Below, one piece after another: positions 7,473 to 14,781 of a stretch of 16,487 nt of DNA. The first letter of the stretch is position 1. Each line of letters begins with the position of its first letter. This stretch comes from Clostridia bacterium (lineage in GTDB: Bacteria > Bacillota > Clostridia > Oscillospirales > CAG-272), in contig JAFTMP010000085.1 of the NCBI GenBank assembly GCA_017452335.1, positions 1-16,487 on the forward strand, read 5' to 3'. The position numbers were made by a program, and so were the translations under genes. Under the pieces are notes generated by a model that worked only from the letters and a program-made list of their open reading frames with translations, did not search any database and was not told the DNA's origin.

Positions 7473-8996
7473 TCATAAATGCTCTCTGCGGCGCTTGCCA
7501 TGCTCGGCAGCCGGAGCAGTGCCCTTGGGAAGGGTCAAGGTGAAGCAACAGAATTTTCCTTCTTCGCTGTCCACCGTGATATTCTCTCCGTGCGCCTGCA
7601 GGATCGCCTTCACGATGAAGAGACCCAGTCCAACGCCCGTCTTATCAAGACCTCTGCTTCGGTCTGCTTTATAGAAGCGGTCGAACACATGAGAAAGGTC
7701 TGCCGCGGGAATACCGCATCCTTCGTTATACACCGACACTGCGATATTTTTCTCCTGCTCCTTGATGTTGATACGCAGTGCGCCCTTTTCATAAGAGAAC
7801 TTCACTGCATTGTCGATCAAATTGTAAAGCACCTGGTGAATCGCATCAGAATCGGCAAGCACGTACATTTTATCCCGATCGCTTTCAAATTCCACCTCCA
7901 GCCGTTTTTTGTCGATCTGCCCCTCAAAGGAAAGCAGAATCAGACGCGCCATCTCGGAGGCGTCAAAGTCCACCATATTGAATTTTCTTTCTCCGCACTG
8001 AATTCTTGAAAGATCAAGGAGTGTACGCACCAATCTTGAAAGCCTCTTGATCTCCACGCTGATGATATTCAGATAGTGATCTCTGTTTTCAGGCGGGATG
8101 GTGCCGTCAAGAATTCCGTCAATAAAGCCGGAAATTGAGGTCATGGGCGTGCGCAGATCGTGGGAAACATTGGCAAGGAAGGAGCTTCTCTGCTCTTCAA
8201 GATCTGCAAGAGACTGCGCCATGTTGTTAAAGGCAATGGCAAGCTCTGCGATCTCGTCCTGTCCTCTCACCCTTACCCGTGCGTTAAAGTCTCCCATGGC
8301 AAAGGATTTCGCCGCCTTACTCATATCTTTCAGAGGCGTAATCATGTGGTAGCTGATAATATAGCATGCCGCTAAGCTTAACAGAAGAACCACAAAAATG
8401 GAAACGGAAACAGCACGGACAAGATTATTCATTACAATGGACTCCGAGTCCACCAAATTATACGTTAACACATAGTAATTTTCGCTCCCCGAAAGCGTAA
8501 CAGCAGAAAGATAACTCTTTTCGGTAACGAGCGCCCCAACGGTCATCTTCTCATCACTGGTGTAACTGGTTTGCGCTATCGAAAGAGCTCCTGCATTTTT
8601 TTGACCAAACAAGGTGTCAAAAAAACCCTGGGGGGCATGGTTACCTAAAAGAGACTGCTCGGTGGTAGCGATCACTCTGCCCTCCTCATCCAGCACGAAA
8701 ATACCAACTGCCGTGAATTTGGCAATCCCTTCGATTGCCGCATCAATATTTGCCTGCTCATTCAGAATAAAATCGCCGTACTTTGGATTACTCTCAACAT
8801 TTTGGTCAAAATAATCCTGCCACATAGCATCCAACATGATTTTGGTGGAATGGGAAGCGCTCTGCACCGAACCGATCGCTTCACTACGGGTATATTCCGA
8901 AATGTATCCGAACACAATGGCGCCAAAACAGACAAAGCTACACAGAAAAATGAGAATAAAGCCCAGCATGTACTTTGAAAAAACGCTCTTAAACAT
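7473..8996 (-). CDS. Membrane sensor histidine kinase, PhoR/WalK-like architecture
   Basis: A 507-residue sensor kinase. Order: membrane segment 1 (about 9-31), extracytoplasmic sensor region (about 35-190), membrane segment 2 (about 192-214), HAMP (about 215-268), the phospho-accepting helix FLANVSHDLRTPMTS with H279, and the ATPase domain with N-box LYNLIDNAVKFS (390-401), G1 NEGCGIP, FDRFYKAD and G2 GVGLGLFI (454-461). The start at 8996 was chosen over one 23 codons upstream because TAGGAG precedes it and the shorter protein begins just before the first membrane segment. It lies 150 bases after the response regulator on the same strand. The ligand is not known; a phosphate-sensing role is only suggested by context. 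Confidence 0.93.
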   Translation of the reverse strand: MFKSVFSKYMLGFILIFLCSFVCFGAIVFGYISEYTRSEAIGSVQSASHSTKIMLDAMWQDYFDQNVESNPKYGDFILNEQANIDAAIEGIAKFTAVGIFVLDEEGRVIATTEQSLLGNHAPQGFFDTLFGQKNAGALSIAQTSYTSDEKMTVGALVTEKSYLSAVTLSGSENYYVLTYNLVDSESIVMNNLVRAVSVSIFVVLLLSLAACYIISYHMITPLKDMSKAAKSFAMGDFNARVRVRGQDEIAELAIAFNNMAQSLADLEEQRSSFLANVSHDLRTPMTSISGFIDGILDGTIPPENRDHYLNIISVEIKRLSRLVRTLLDLSRIQCGERKFNMVDFDASEMARLILLSFEGQIDKKRLEVEFESDRDKMYVLADSDAIHQVLYNLIDNAVKFSYEKGALRINIKEQEKNIAVSVYNEGCGIPAADLSHVFDRFYKADRSRGLDKTGVGLGLFIVKAILQAHGENITVDSEEGKFCCFTLTLPKGTAPAAEHGKRRREHL

Positions 8997-9093
8997 CGTA
9001 CTCCTACCCAAATAAAAAAAAGTCTGCGACCGCAAAAGCCCCCAAACCGAGCTATCTGCCGTCATCCGAAAACCATGATCCCAAAAATGCGGA

Positions 9094-9122
9094 GCATCTG
9101 CCGCAGTGCCTGCGGCAGATGC
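9094..9122 (-). terminator. Strong hairpin between the response regulator and kinase genes
   Basis: A perfect 12-base inverted repeat, GCATCTGCCGCA (9094-9105) with TGCGGCAGATGC (9111-9122), loop of five. On the minus strand it lies 24 bases after the regulator stop and is followed, after TCCGCA, by five T. It may be a leaky terminator or an RNA processing/stability element that lowers kinase expression relative to the regulator. Confidence 0.6.
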
Positions 9123-9146
9123 CGTTCTTTCATCATTTCTTAGAGC

Positions 9147-9839
9147 TTACTGAAGAAGCTCAAACTTATATCCTACGCCCCAAACGGTCTTCAGAACCCA
9201 TTTGTCGGACACACCTTCCAGCTTTTCGCGCAATCTCTTGATGTGCACGTCAACGGTTCTGGAGTCACCTGCAAAATCGTATCCCCAAACCTTGTCAAGA
9301 AGCTGGTCTCTGGTGAACACGCGGTTGTAGTTGGAGGCAAGGTAATGGATCAGATCCAGCTCCTTAGGAGGGATGTCCACGCTCTTTCCCTTCAACTTCA
9401 AGGTATATTCATCCATATTGATCTCAATATTGTCAAACTTGATCACATCGTTGTTCTGATCTCTGTCTCTGCCGGAGGAACGGCGCAAAACAGCCTTTAC
9501 TCTTGCGGAAAGCTCCTTCATATCAAAGGGCTTTACCACAAAGTCATCAGCACCCAGCTCTAAACCCAAAACCTTATCGAACACATCGCCCTTTGCTGTG
9601 ATCATGATCACAGGCTTTGAGGAAACCTCGCGAATCTGGCGGCAAACCTCCCAGCCGTCCTTTTTGGGAAGCATCACATCCAGCAACACCAGATCGGGGT
9701 CGCAACTCTTAAACAGGCTCACGCCCTCCAATCCGTCGTTTGCAATTTTAACCTCATATCCCTCATTTTCAAGATATATACGTAAAAGCTCGCAGATATT
9801 TACATCGTCGTCAATCACAAGAATTCTCTTATCAGCCAT
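9147..9839 (-). CDS. OmpR/PhoB-family response regulator
   Basis: A 230-residue transcription regulator. The receiver domain (1-120) shows the acidic pocket D10-D11-D12, phosphorylation site D54 (LLDVMLPKKDGWE), T81 and K103 (FVVKPFD). A linker leads to a winged-helix DNA-binding domain (about 130-230) with IPPKELDLIHYLA, the recognition region SRTVDVHIKRLREKL and the C-terminal wing VWGVGYKFE. GAAAGGAAG precedes the ATG. It is first in a two-gene unit with the histidine kinase downstream, the usual arrangement for PhoP/PhoR or WalR/WalK-type pairs. Which regulon it serves cannot be read from the protein; 11-bp repeats of the kind bound by this family lie before the phosphate transporter at 12.7 kb. 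Confidence 0.95.
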   Translation of the reverse strand: MADKRILVIDDDVNICELLRIYLENEGYEVKIANDGLEGVSLFKSCDPDLVLLDVMLPKKDGWEVCRQIREVSSKPVIMITAKGDVFDKVLGLELGADDFVVKPFDMKELSARVKAVLRRSSGRDRDQNNDVIKFDNIEINMDEYTLKLKGKSVDIPPKELDLIHYLASNYNRVFTRDQLLDKVWGYDFAGDSRTVDVHIKRLREKLEGVSDKWVLKTVWGVGYKFELLQ

Positions 9840-9893
9840 TTTCTTTCTTCCTTTCTCGGCATCTGAAACAAAGGTCTTCCCTTCTTATTTGTT

Positions 9894-9922
9894 ATTTTAC
9901 AACAAAAAATGGCTTTTGTCAA
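9894..9922 (-). promoter_or_regulatory. Consensus promoter for the two-component system
   Basis: Read on the minus strand: TTGACA (9922-9917), 17-base spacer, TAAAAT (9899-9894). The -35 is perfect. The start point would be near 9887, a leader of about 48 bases before the regulator ATG. Confidence 0.8.
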
Positions 9923-10003
9923 CTACTTTTCTCTATAAACATTTACATTTCCCCCATAAAGTAACGCGCCGCTTGATAAATGCGGTTATTTTTTCAAAAG
10001 CAC

Positions 10004-10032
10004 TTGTTTTTTCGTTAATAATCATGTAAAAT
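10004..10032 (+). promoter_or_regulatory. Probable promoter for rnfC-rnfD
   Basis: TTGTTT (10004-10009), 17-base spacer, TAAAAT (10027-10032). Weaker -35 than the divergent regulator promoter. The transcript would start near 10039, 34 bases before the rnfC ATG, which has GAGG seven bases ahead of it. Confidence 0.55.
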
Positions 10033-10072
10033 ATGAGACGAGATATCAGATGATCCATCGTGAGGTTGAAAA

Positions 10073-11437
10073 ATGGCTTTTACTTTTAAAGGCGGAATCC
10101 GTTTAGACGAACATAAAAATACCGCCCGCTCTCCCATTGTTCCCATCACCGCGCCGTCTGTGGTGCGCATTCCCCTGTCGCAGCACATCAGCACTGCTTG
10201 TGTGCCCTGCGTCAAGGTTGGAGACCTTGTTTGCAAGGGGCAGGTGATCGGGCAGACGCAAGAAGGAGAGGGGTGTCTTATTCACGCCTCTGTTTCGGGA
10301 AAAATCCTTGAAATTTCTTCCATTACCGATGCACAAGGCAGACAAACCGAAAGTATACTCATCGAAAACGATTTTGAAGATCGGCTTTCTGATGCGCCGG
10401 CTCCTTGTGACAAGGATCTGCGCACACTCACCCCCGAGCAGATCGTGGAGCACATTCGTCTTGCGGGTATTTTTGATGCAGGCACTACGCCTCTGCCCGC
10501 CTTTGAAAAGCTTTCCCACGCCATTGGGAAAGCAGACAAGCTGATCGTCAATTGCACGGAATGTGAGCCTTATGTTACAGCCAACCATCGTCTGCTTTTG
10601 GAGCACCCCGAGCAAGTGGTGGGGGGAATCAAAATTCTGCTGCGGGCACTGTCCCTTCGAAAGGCGTACATTGCCATTGAAGACAACAAAAGAGACGCGG
10701 TGAAAGCCATTGCAAAATTGGATTTTGATCCCGAAATGATCCGCATTTGCATTATGAAGTCCAAATACCCTCAAGGGGATGAAGGACAGATCATTTACGC
10801 TTTGACAGGAAAGGAGCTTCCCTTCGGAAAACCGCCCGCCGATATCGGCTGTGTGCTCTTTGGTGCCGAGACCTGTGCCGCTATTTACAACGCCTTTGCA
10901 CACGGAGAGCCGCTGATCCGGCGGATCGTTACGGTAGACGGCGACGGCGTGGACAGCCCCGGAAATTTGTTAGTCCCCATCGGAACCCCCGTTTCCGACT
11001 TGATCCGCTTTTGCGACGGAGAGCTTTCAAGCATTAACACAATTATTTCGGGCGGTCCCATGAGAGGTCAAGCGCTATGCGATACCGATTCGCCTATCAC
11101 TAAGGATACCTGCGCCATTCTGGCTTTTTCAAAAAAACAAAAAAGAACACCCGAAAAAGAGGGATCTTGCATTCGCTGCGGCAAATGCGTGGAAAGCTGT
11201 CCCATGCAGTTGGTGCCCCGAGAGCTGTATCGCCGCTTTAAAAAGAATGATCTTACGGGATGTGAAAAATATGGCGTACTGTCCTGCACACAGTGCGGAG
11301 TCTGCTCTTACGTCTGCCCTGCAAGGCTGGAATTGACCTCAAAAATCGGCTCTGCACAGACGCTTCTGCGTTCTGCCCCCAAAAAGGACACAGCATCTCC
11401 GGAGTCCTCTGAATCCGAAAGAAAGGAACAATCATGA
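10073..11437 (+). CDS. rnfC: RnfC-like electron transport subunit with an atypical nucleotide-binding loop
   Basis: A 454-residue peripheral subunit of the ion-pumping ferredoxin:NAD+ oxidoreductase family. It begins FKGGIRLDEHK, has an N-terminal barrel domain (IHASVSGKILEI), the ECEPYVTANHRL block (164-174), KYPQGDEGQ (231-239), a SLBB-like region (about 284-325) and two 4Fe-4S motifs: C366, C369, C372, C376 and C405, C408, C411, C415. The flavin/NADH-binding loop is odd: where the family has a glycine-rich AG(I/V)xGxGGAxFPTxxK, this protein has AGIFDAGTTPLPAFEK (131-146), so most glycines are lost though the frame and flanks align. Fe-S wiring is intact, but NADH binding may not be. The stop overlaps the rnfD start by ATGA. 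Confidence 0.9.
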   Translation: MAFTFKGGIRLDEHKNTARSPIVPITAPSVVRIPLSQHISTACVPCVKVGDLVCKGQVIGQTQEGEGCLIHASVSGKILEISSITDAQGRQTESILIENDFEDRLSDAPAPCDKDLRTLTPEQIVEHIRLAGIFDAGTTPLPAFEKLSHAIGKADKLIVNCTECEPYVTANHRLLLEHPEQVVGGIKILLRALSLRKAYIAIEDNKRDAVKAIAKLDFDPEMIRICIMKSKYPQGDEGQIIYALTGKELPFGKPPADIGCVLFGAETCAAIYNAFAHGEPLIRRIVTVDGDGVDSPGNLLVPIGTPVSDLIRFCDGELSSINTIISGGPMRGQALCDTDSPITKDTCAILAFSKKQKRTPEKEGSCIRCGKCVESCPMQLVPRELYRRFKKNDLTGCEKYGVLSCTQCGVCSYVCPARLELTSKIGSAQTLLRSAPKKDTASPESSESERKEQS

Positions 11438-12495
11438 CCGAAGAACGAACAAAAAAAGCACATTTACTGATGGGTTCGACCGCTCCGCACACACGCTCTC
11501 CCAAAAGCACGCGCATCATTATGTTGGATGTGATCATTGCGCTGATTCCCCTGCTGATCTGGGCTTGCTATGTGTTTGGTCTGCGTGCACTGAGCGTCAG
11601 TGCGGTCAGTGTGCTGTCCTGCGTACTATTTGAACTTCTTTTTGATCTCATCACCAAGAAGCCCTTGACTATTGGCGACCTTTCAGCTGTGATCACCGGG
11701 TTATTGCTCGCTTATGCTCTGCCCCACACCGTTCCCCTTTGGATGCCTGTGGCGGGCGCTTTTATATCCATCGTCATTGTTAAAATGCTCTTTGGAGGAC
11801 TGGGCAAAAACCTTGTAAACCCCGCTCTTGCCGGAAAAGCCTGTATGATGTTCTGTTTTTCCTCTGCAATGACCGTGCCTTCGGTGCTTGTAAAGCTGGG
11901 TGCATTTGAAAAATATATCCCCGTCGAAGGCGCTTGGGGCACAACACCCCTTTCTTCTATCCTTACGCCGCCCTCTGAGGGGACCATGGCACTGAGCTTT
12001 GAATCGGTCCTTGACCAATTCCTTGGCTACGAAACGGGTACAATCGGCGAAGTATCTGCCCTGCTGATCTTGGTAGGCTTTATCTATCTGCTTGTCCGTA
12101 AAGTCATCACCTGGCACATTCCTCTTTCCTTTATGGCAACGGTGGCTCTGATCACCTTTGCCCTGCCCGACAACGGCTTCGAGCGCTTTGATTTTATGTA
12201 CATGCTCACGCATCTTTTTTCAGGCGGGCTGATGCTGGGAGCGGTCTTTATGGCAACAGATTATGTTACCTGCCCCATCACTGCAAAAGGGCGGGTGGTC
12301 TTCGGGATCGGATGCGGTCTTTTAACAGTGCTTATCCGCTACTTTGGGGAAAGAGACGGCGTAGCCCTTGCTATTCTCGCCATGAATCTTCTCGTCTACT
12401 TTATTGACAAGATCACCGTTCCCCGCCCCCTGGGCACTTCCCGCAAACCGCTGTTTGCACGCCTTATAAAAAAAGCGGAGCAAGAGCACCCGTAA
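11434..12495 (+). CDS. rnfD: RnfD-like membrane flavoprotein subunit
   Basis: A 353-residue polytopic protein of the NqrB/RnfD family, with about nine to ten hydrophobic segments. Family marks are HTRSPKSTRIIMLDVI (19-34), FGGLGKNLVNPALAGKA (120-136) and FSGGLMLGAVFMATDYVTCPIT near the C-terminus, followed by GRVVFGIGCGLLTVLIRYFG. RnfD carries FMN covalently on a Thr in an SGAT-type motif. The aligned segment here is EGAWGTTPL (165-173): the acceptor Thr fits T171, but Ser is replaced by Trp and Ala by Thr. It overlaps rnfC by four bases. The normal next genes rnfG, E, A and B are missing; a non-coding stretch follows. It has no obvious terminator. Confidence 0.93.
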   Translation: MTEERTKKAHLLMGSTAPHTRSPKSTRIIMLDVIIALIPLLIWACYVFGLRALSVSAVSVLSCVLFELLFDLITKKPLTIGDLSAVITGLLLAYALPHTVPLWMPVAGAFISIVIVKMLFGGLGKNLVNPALAGKACMMFCFSSAMTVPSVLVKLGAFEKYIPVEGAWGTTPLSSILTPPSEGTMALSFESVLDQFLGYETGTIGEVSALLILVGFIYLLVRKVITWHIPLSFMATVALITFALPDNGFERFDFMYMLTHLFSGGLMLGAVFMATDYVTCPITAKGRVVFGIGCGLLTVLIRYFGERDGVALAILAMNLLVYFIDKITVPRPLGTSRKPLFARLIKKAEQEHP

Positions 12496-12507
12496 TTTGG
12501 TTTTTTC

Positions 12508-12580
12508 ACCATCTGACAGCACTGCCGTCAAATGGACAAGCCGGGTTTCATAAATAAATATTCCGCCGGCAAGCGATGGT
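12508..12580 (+). other. Candidate structured RNA element after rnfD
   Basis: ACCATC (12508-12513) can pair with GATGGT (12575-12580), enclosing two hairpins: TGACaGC/GCcGTCA (12514-12530, loop ACT) and GCCGG/CCGGC (12540-12544 with 12566-12570). This would form a three-way junction. It does not match a riboswitch class that I recognise and has no T-run after it. It could equally be chance pairing in untranslated sequence. Confidence 0.25.
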
Positions 12581-12585
12581 TTAGC

Positions 12586-12598
12586 GTGCAAATTGCAC
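12586..12598. repeat. Short palindrome GTGCAA-A-TTGCAC
   Basis: Six-base arms around a single A, in the non-coding region between rnfD and the phosphate transporter. Operator-like in form, about 200 bases before the transporter promoter. No regulator can be named. Confidence 0.3.
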
Positions 12599-12702
12599 AT
12601 ATTGGCATACAACAGATACAAAATCCCTTTTTTGTACCGAGAAGCGCCAAAGAAAAGTCATTATTAAACCAAAGCGGAGAGTAGTTTCCGAGTTTTTTCA
12701 TT

Positions 12703-12742
12703 TTTTACACACATTTTCGACACATTTTACAAGAATTTTACA
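12703..12742 (+). promoter_or_regulatory. Four direct repeats of TTTTACA type at 11-bp spacing (Pho-box-like)
   Basis: TTTTACA at 12703, TTTTCGA at 12714, TTTTACA at 12725 and TTTTACA at 12736, each separated by four bases (CACA, CACA, AGAA). The period is exactly 11 bp, one helical turn, as in PhoB boxes and the TTAACA-type PhoP boxes of Bacillus. They lie about 70-105 bases before the expected transcription start of a Na+/phosphate cotransporter gene. Recognition by a PhoB/OmpR-type regulator is an inference. Confidence 0.6.
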
Positions 12743-12773
12743 AAACTATTTTTCAATTTGTTGCTTTTGTCAA

Positions 12774-12802
12774 TTTCGCAAATCAAGATTTTTTGGTATA
12801 AT
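12774..12802 (+). promoter_or_regulatory. Promoter of the Na+/phosphate cotransporter gene
   Basis: TATAAT at 12797-12802 preceded by TGG (extended -10). The -35 position, TTTCGC at 12774-12779, is poor, as expected of a promoter that needs an activator. The start would be near 12809. Confidence 0.65.
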
Positions 12803-12849
12803 ATCCTTGCGGCATTGTCCGATTATATTTTGAAACGAGGTTCAAACGT

Positions 12850-14709
12850 ATGCTGTTATTTGCTGACGCAACTGCCGGCAGTGGCTCCATATCTCTCATG
12901 GATATCCTCACGCTCATAGGCGGCTTGGCACTGTTCCTTTACGGAATGCACGTGATGAGCGCCGCTCTTGAAAAGAGTGCCGGAAACAAGCTGAAATCCA
13001 TTCTTGCCAACATGACCTCCAACACCCTCAAGGGCTTTGCTTTGGGTTTGGGCGTCACATTGGTCATCCAATCCTCCTCTGCCACCACCGTTATGGTCGT
13101 GGGCTTTGTCAACTCGGGTATCATGACCCTAAAGCAAGCGGTAGGCGTCATCATGGGTGCCAACCTTGGTACCTCCATCACAGCATGGATCTTGTCCCTT
13201 TCCTACATCGGAGGCTCGGGAGCTGAAGGAGTTACAGGAATCCTTGATCTGTTTTCCACCGATACCCTTGTCCCGATCATTGCCCTTTTGGCAGTGGTCT
13301 TGATCATGTTCCAAAAAAATGCCAAGAGAAAAGACATCGGCATGATCATGATGGGCTTTGCCGTTTTGATGTTCGGTATGGATATGATGTCCGGTTCCGT
13401 TGCCGGTTTGAAGGACAACGAGCAGTTTAAAAACATCCTCGTGCTCTTCAGTAACCCCATTCTCGGTGTTATCGTTGGTACTGTATTTACAGCTATTATC
13501 CAATCCTCCTCAGCTTCGGTTGGTATCCTGCAGGCACTAACTACTACGGGTGCCATTCCCTTTGCCACCGCAATTCCCATCATCATGGGTCAGAATATCG
13601 GTACATGCGTTTCTGCAATGATCTCCTCGGTTGGTGCTTCCAAAAACGCAAAGCGTGCCGCTGTGATCCATCTCTCCTTTAACGTCATTGCCACACTGAT
13701 TATTTTACCAATATACTACCTTTTGGTCACTCTTATAGCACCGCTGGGAGATTTTGTGGAAAACACAACCACCAATCCCCTCACCATTGCGATCGTCCAC
13801 ACCCTCTTCAAACTCGTTGCACTGTGCCTCTTGATGCCCTGCTCCGGTCTGCTGGTGAAGTTATCCACCGTGGTCGTAAAGGACGGCAAGAACAAGGGCG
13901 AGACGCAGCTTTTGGACGAGCGCCTTATGGCTACCCCCACCGTTGCCGTTACCCGCTCTAAGGACGTGGCAGTCACTATGGCAAAAATGTCCGTTGACTC
14001 CATCAAAACGGCGCTTGGTCTACTGACGAATTACAATTCTAAGGTTGCAGATTCGGTCAGAGAAGACGAGAACAAGGTAGACTCCTATGAAGATAAGCTG
14101 GGCTCCTATTTGGTGAAGCTCTCTTGTGAACCCATGACCGAAAAGGACAGCAATGAAACAAGCATGCTTCTGCACTTGATCGGTGACTTCGAACGAATTT
14201 CTGACCATGCCGTAAGCATTGCCGTATCTGCAGAAGAGATCTCCGATAAAAAGCTGTCCTTCTCTCCCGAGGCGCAGAAGGAATTGCAGATCTTATCTGA
14301 AGCTGTTTGCGAAATATTGGATCTGACCTACGAGAGCTTCCGCACCAACGATCTGACCCTTGCCACAAAGGTGGAGCCTCTGGAGCAGGTGATTGACCGC
14401 TTAAGAGACTTTATGAAAAGACAGCATATTGATCGTCTTGGAAGACAAGAATGCACCATTGAGCTTGGATTTATCTTCTCCGATCTGATCACCTGTCTTG
14501 AAAGAGTGTCTGACCACTGCTCCAACATTGCAGGATGTATCCTTGAAATGTCTCATGAAAACATGGATATTCACAGCTATCTTAGCAAGGTTAAGAGCGG
14601 CGATACGCAGGAATTCAATGAATATTTTGAGTATTTCAGCACCAAATACGAAAATCAATTGAGCGGTAGTTCTGCCGAAAGCGTTTCCTCTTCACCTGCG
14701 CAATCGTAA
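12850..14709 (+). CDS. Na+/phosphate cotransporter with C-terminal PhoU-like domain
   Basis: A 619-residue membrane protein of the NptA/SLC34-like family (Na/Pi-cotransporter II related). The N-terminal half (about 15-350) has two inverted transport repeats with the signature QSSSATT (74-80) and QSSSASV (about 217-223), each followed by a GxNxGT motif: MGANLGTSITA and MGQNIGTCVSA. GLALFLYGMHVMSAAL at 25-40 is also typical. The C-terminal part (about 375-590) is a helical PhoU-like domain with two copies of the D/ExxRxSDH signature (GDFERISDHA and CLERVSDHC). It imports or exports phosphate with sodium. ACGAGG lies nine bases before the ATG. It is transcribed alone behind Pho-box-like repeats, so phosphate control is likely. 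Confidence 0.93.
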   Translation: MLLFADATAGSGSISLMDILTLIGGLALFLYGMHVMSAALEKSAGNKLKSILANMTSNTLKGFALGLGVTLVIQSSSATTVMVVGFVNSGIMTLKQAVGVIMGANLGTSITAWILSLSYIGGSGAEGVTGILDLFSTDTLVPIIALLAVVLIMFQKNAKRKDIGMIMMGFAVLMFGMDMMSGSVAGLKDNEQFKNILVLFSNPILGVIVGTVFTAIIQSSSASVGILQALTTTGAIPFATAIPIIMGQNIGTCVSAMISSVGASKNAKRAAVIHLSFNVIATLIILPIYYLLVTLIAPLGDFVENTTTNPLTIAIVHTLFKLVALCLLMPCSGLLVKLSTVVVKDGKNKGETQLLDERLMATPTVAVTRSKDVAVTMAKMSVDSIKTALGLLTNYNSKVADSVREDENKVDSYEDKLGSYLVKLSCEPMTEKDSNETSMLLHLIGDFERISDHAVSIAVSAEEISDKKLSFSPEAQKELQILSEAVCEILDLTYESFRTNDLTLATKVEPLEQVIDRLRDFMKRQHIDRLGRQECTIELGFIFSDLITCLERVSDHCSNIAGCILEMSHENMDIHSYLSKVKSGDTQEFNEYFEYFSTKYENQLSGSSAESVSSSPAQS

Positions 14710-14739
14710 AATAAACCGTAAAAAAATCTCCGATTTCTC

Positions 14740-14768
14740 TTGACAGAAATCCAAAACCGTGCTATACT
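14740..14768 (+). promoter_or_regulatory. Consensus promoter of tRNA-Gln
   Basis: TTGACA (14740-14745), 17-base spacer, TATACT (14763-14768). Transcription would start near 14775, a few bases before the tRNA 5' end. The -10 box lies in a palindrome (14756-14778). Confidence 0.85.
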
Positions 14769-14778
14769 GTAGCACGGT
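14756..14778. repeat. Palindrome overlapping the tRNA-Gln -10 box and start site
   Basis: Nine-base perfect arms ACCGTGCTA (14756-14764) and TAGCACGGT (14770-14778) around TACTG. The element covers the whole -10 box and the expected start point. It is operator-like in place and form; it could instead be a chance result of the start-site sequence. Confidence 0.5.
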
Positions 14779-14781
14779 CGA

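Noticed and set aside
12617..12636. TACAAAA/TTTTGTA hairpin as terminator of rnfCD
   Set aside because: A seven-base A+T-rich stem with its T-run inside the stem is too weak; no convincing rnfD terminator was found.
12532..12684. A 50-codon plus-strand reading frame between rnfD and the phosphate transporter
   Set aside because: No ribosome site, no recognisable similarity to RnfG, and it overlaps foldable non-coding sequence; probably chance.
12676..12684. GGAGAGTAG, like the start of a THF riboswitch
   Set aside because: The matching 3' half of that riboswitch is absent and the downstream gene has no folate link.
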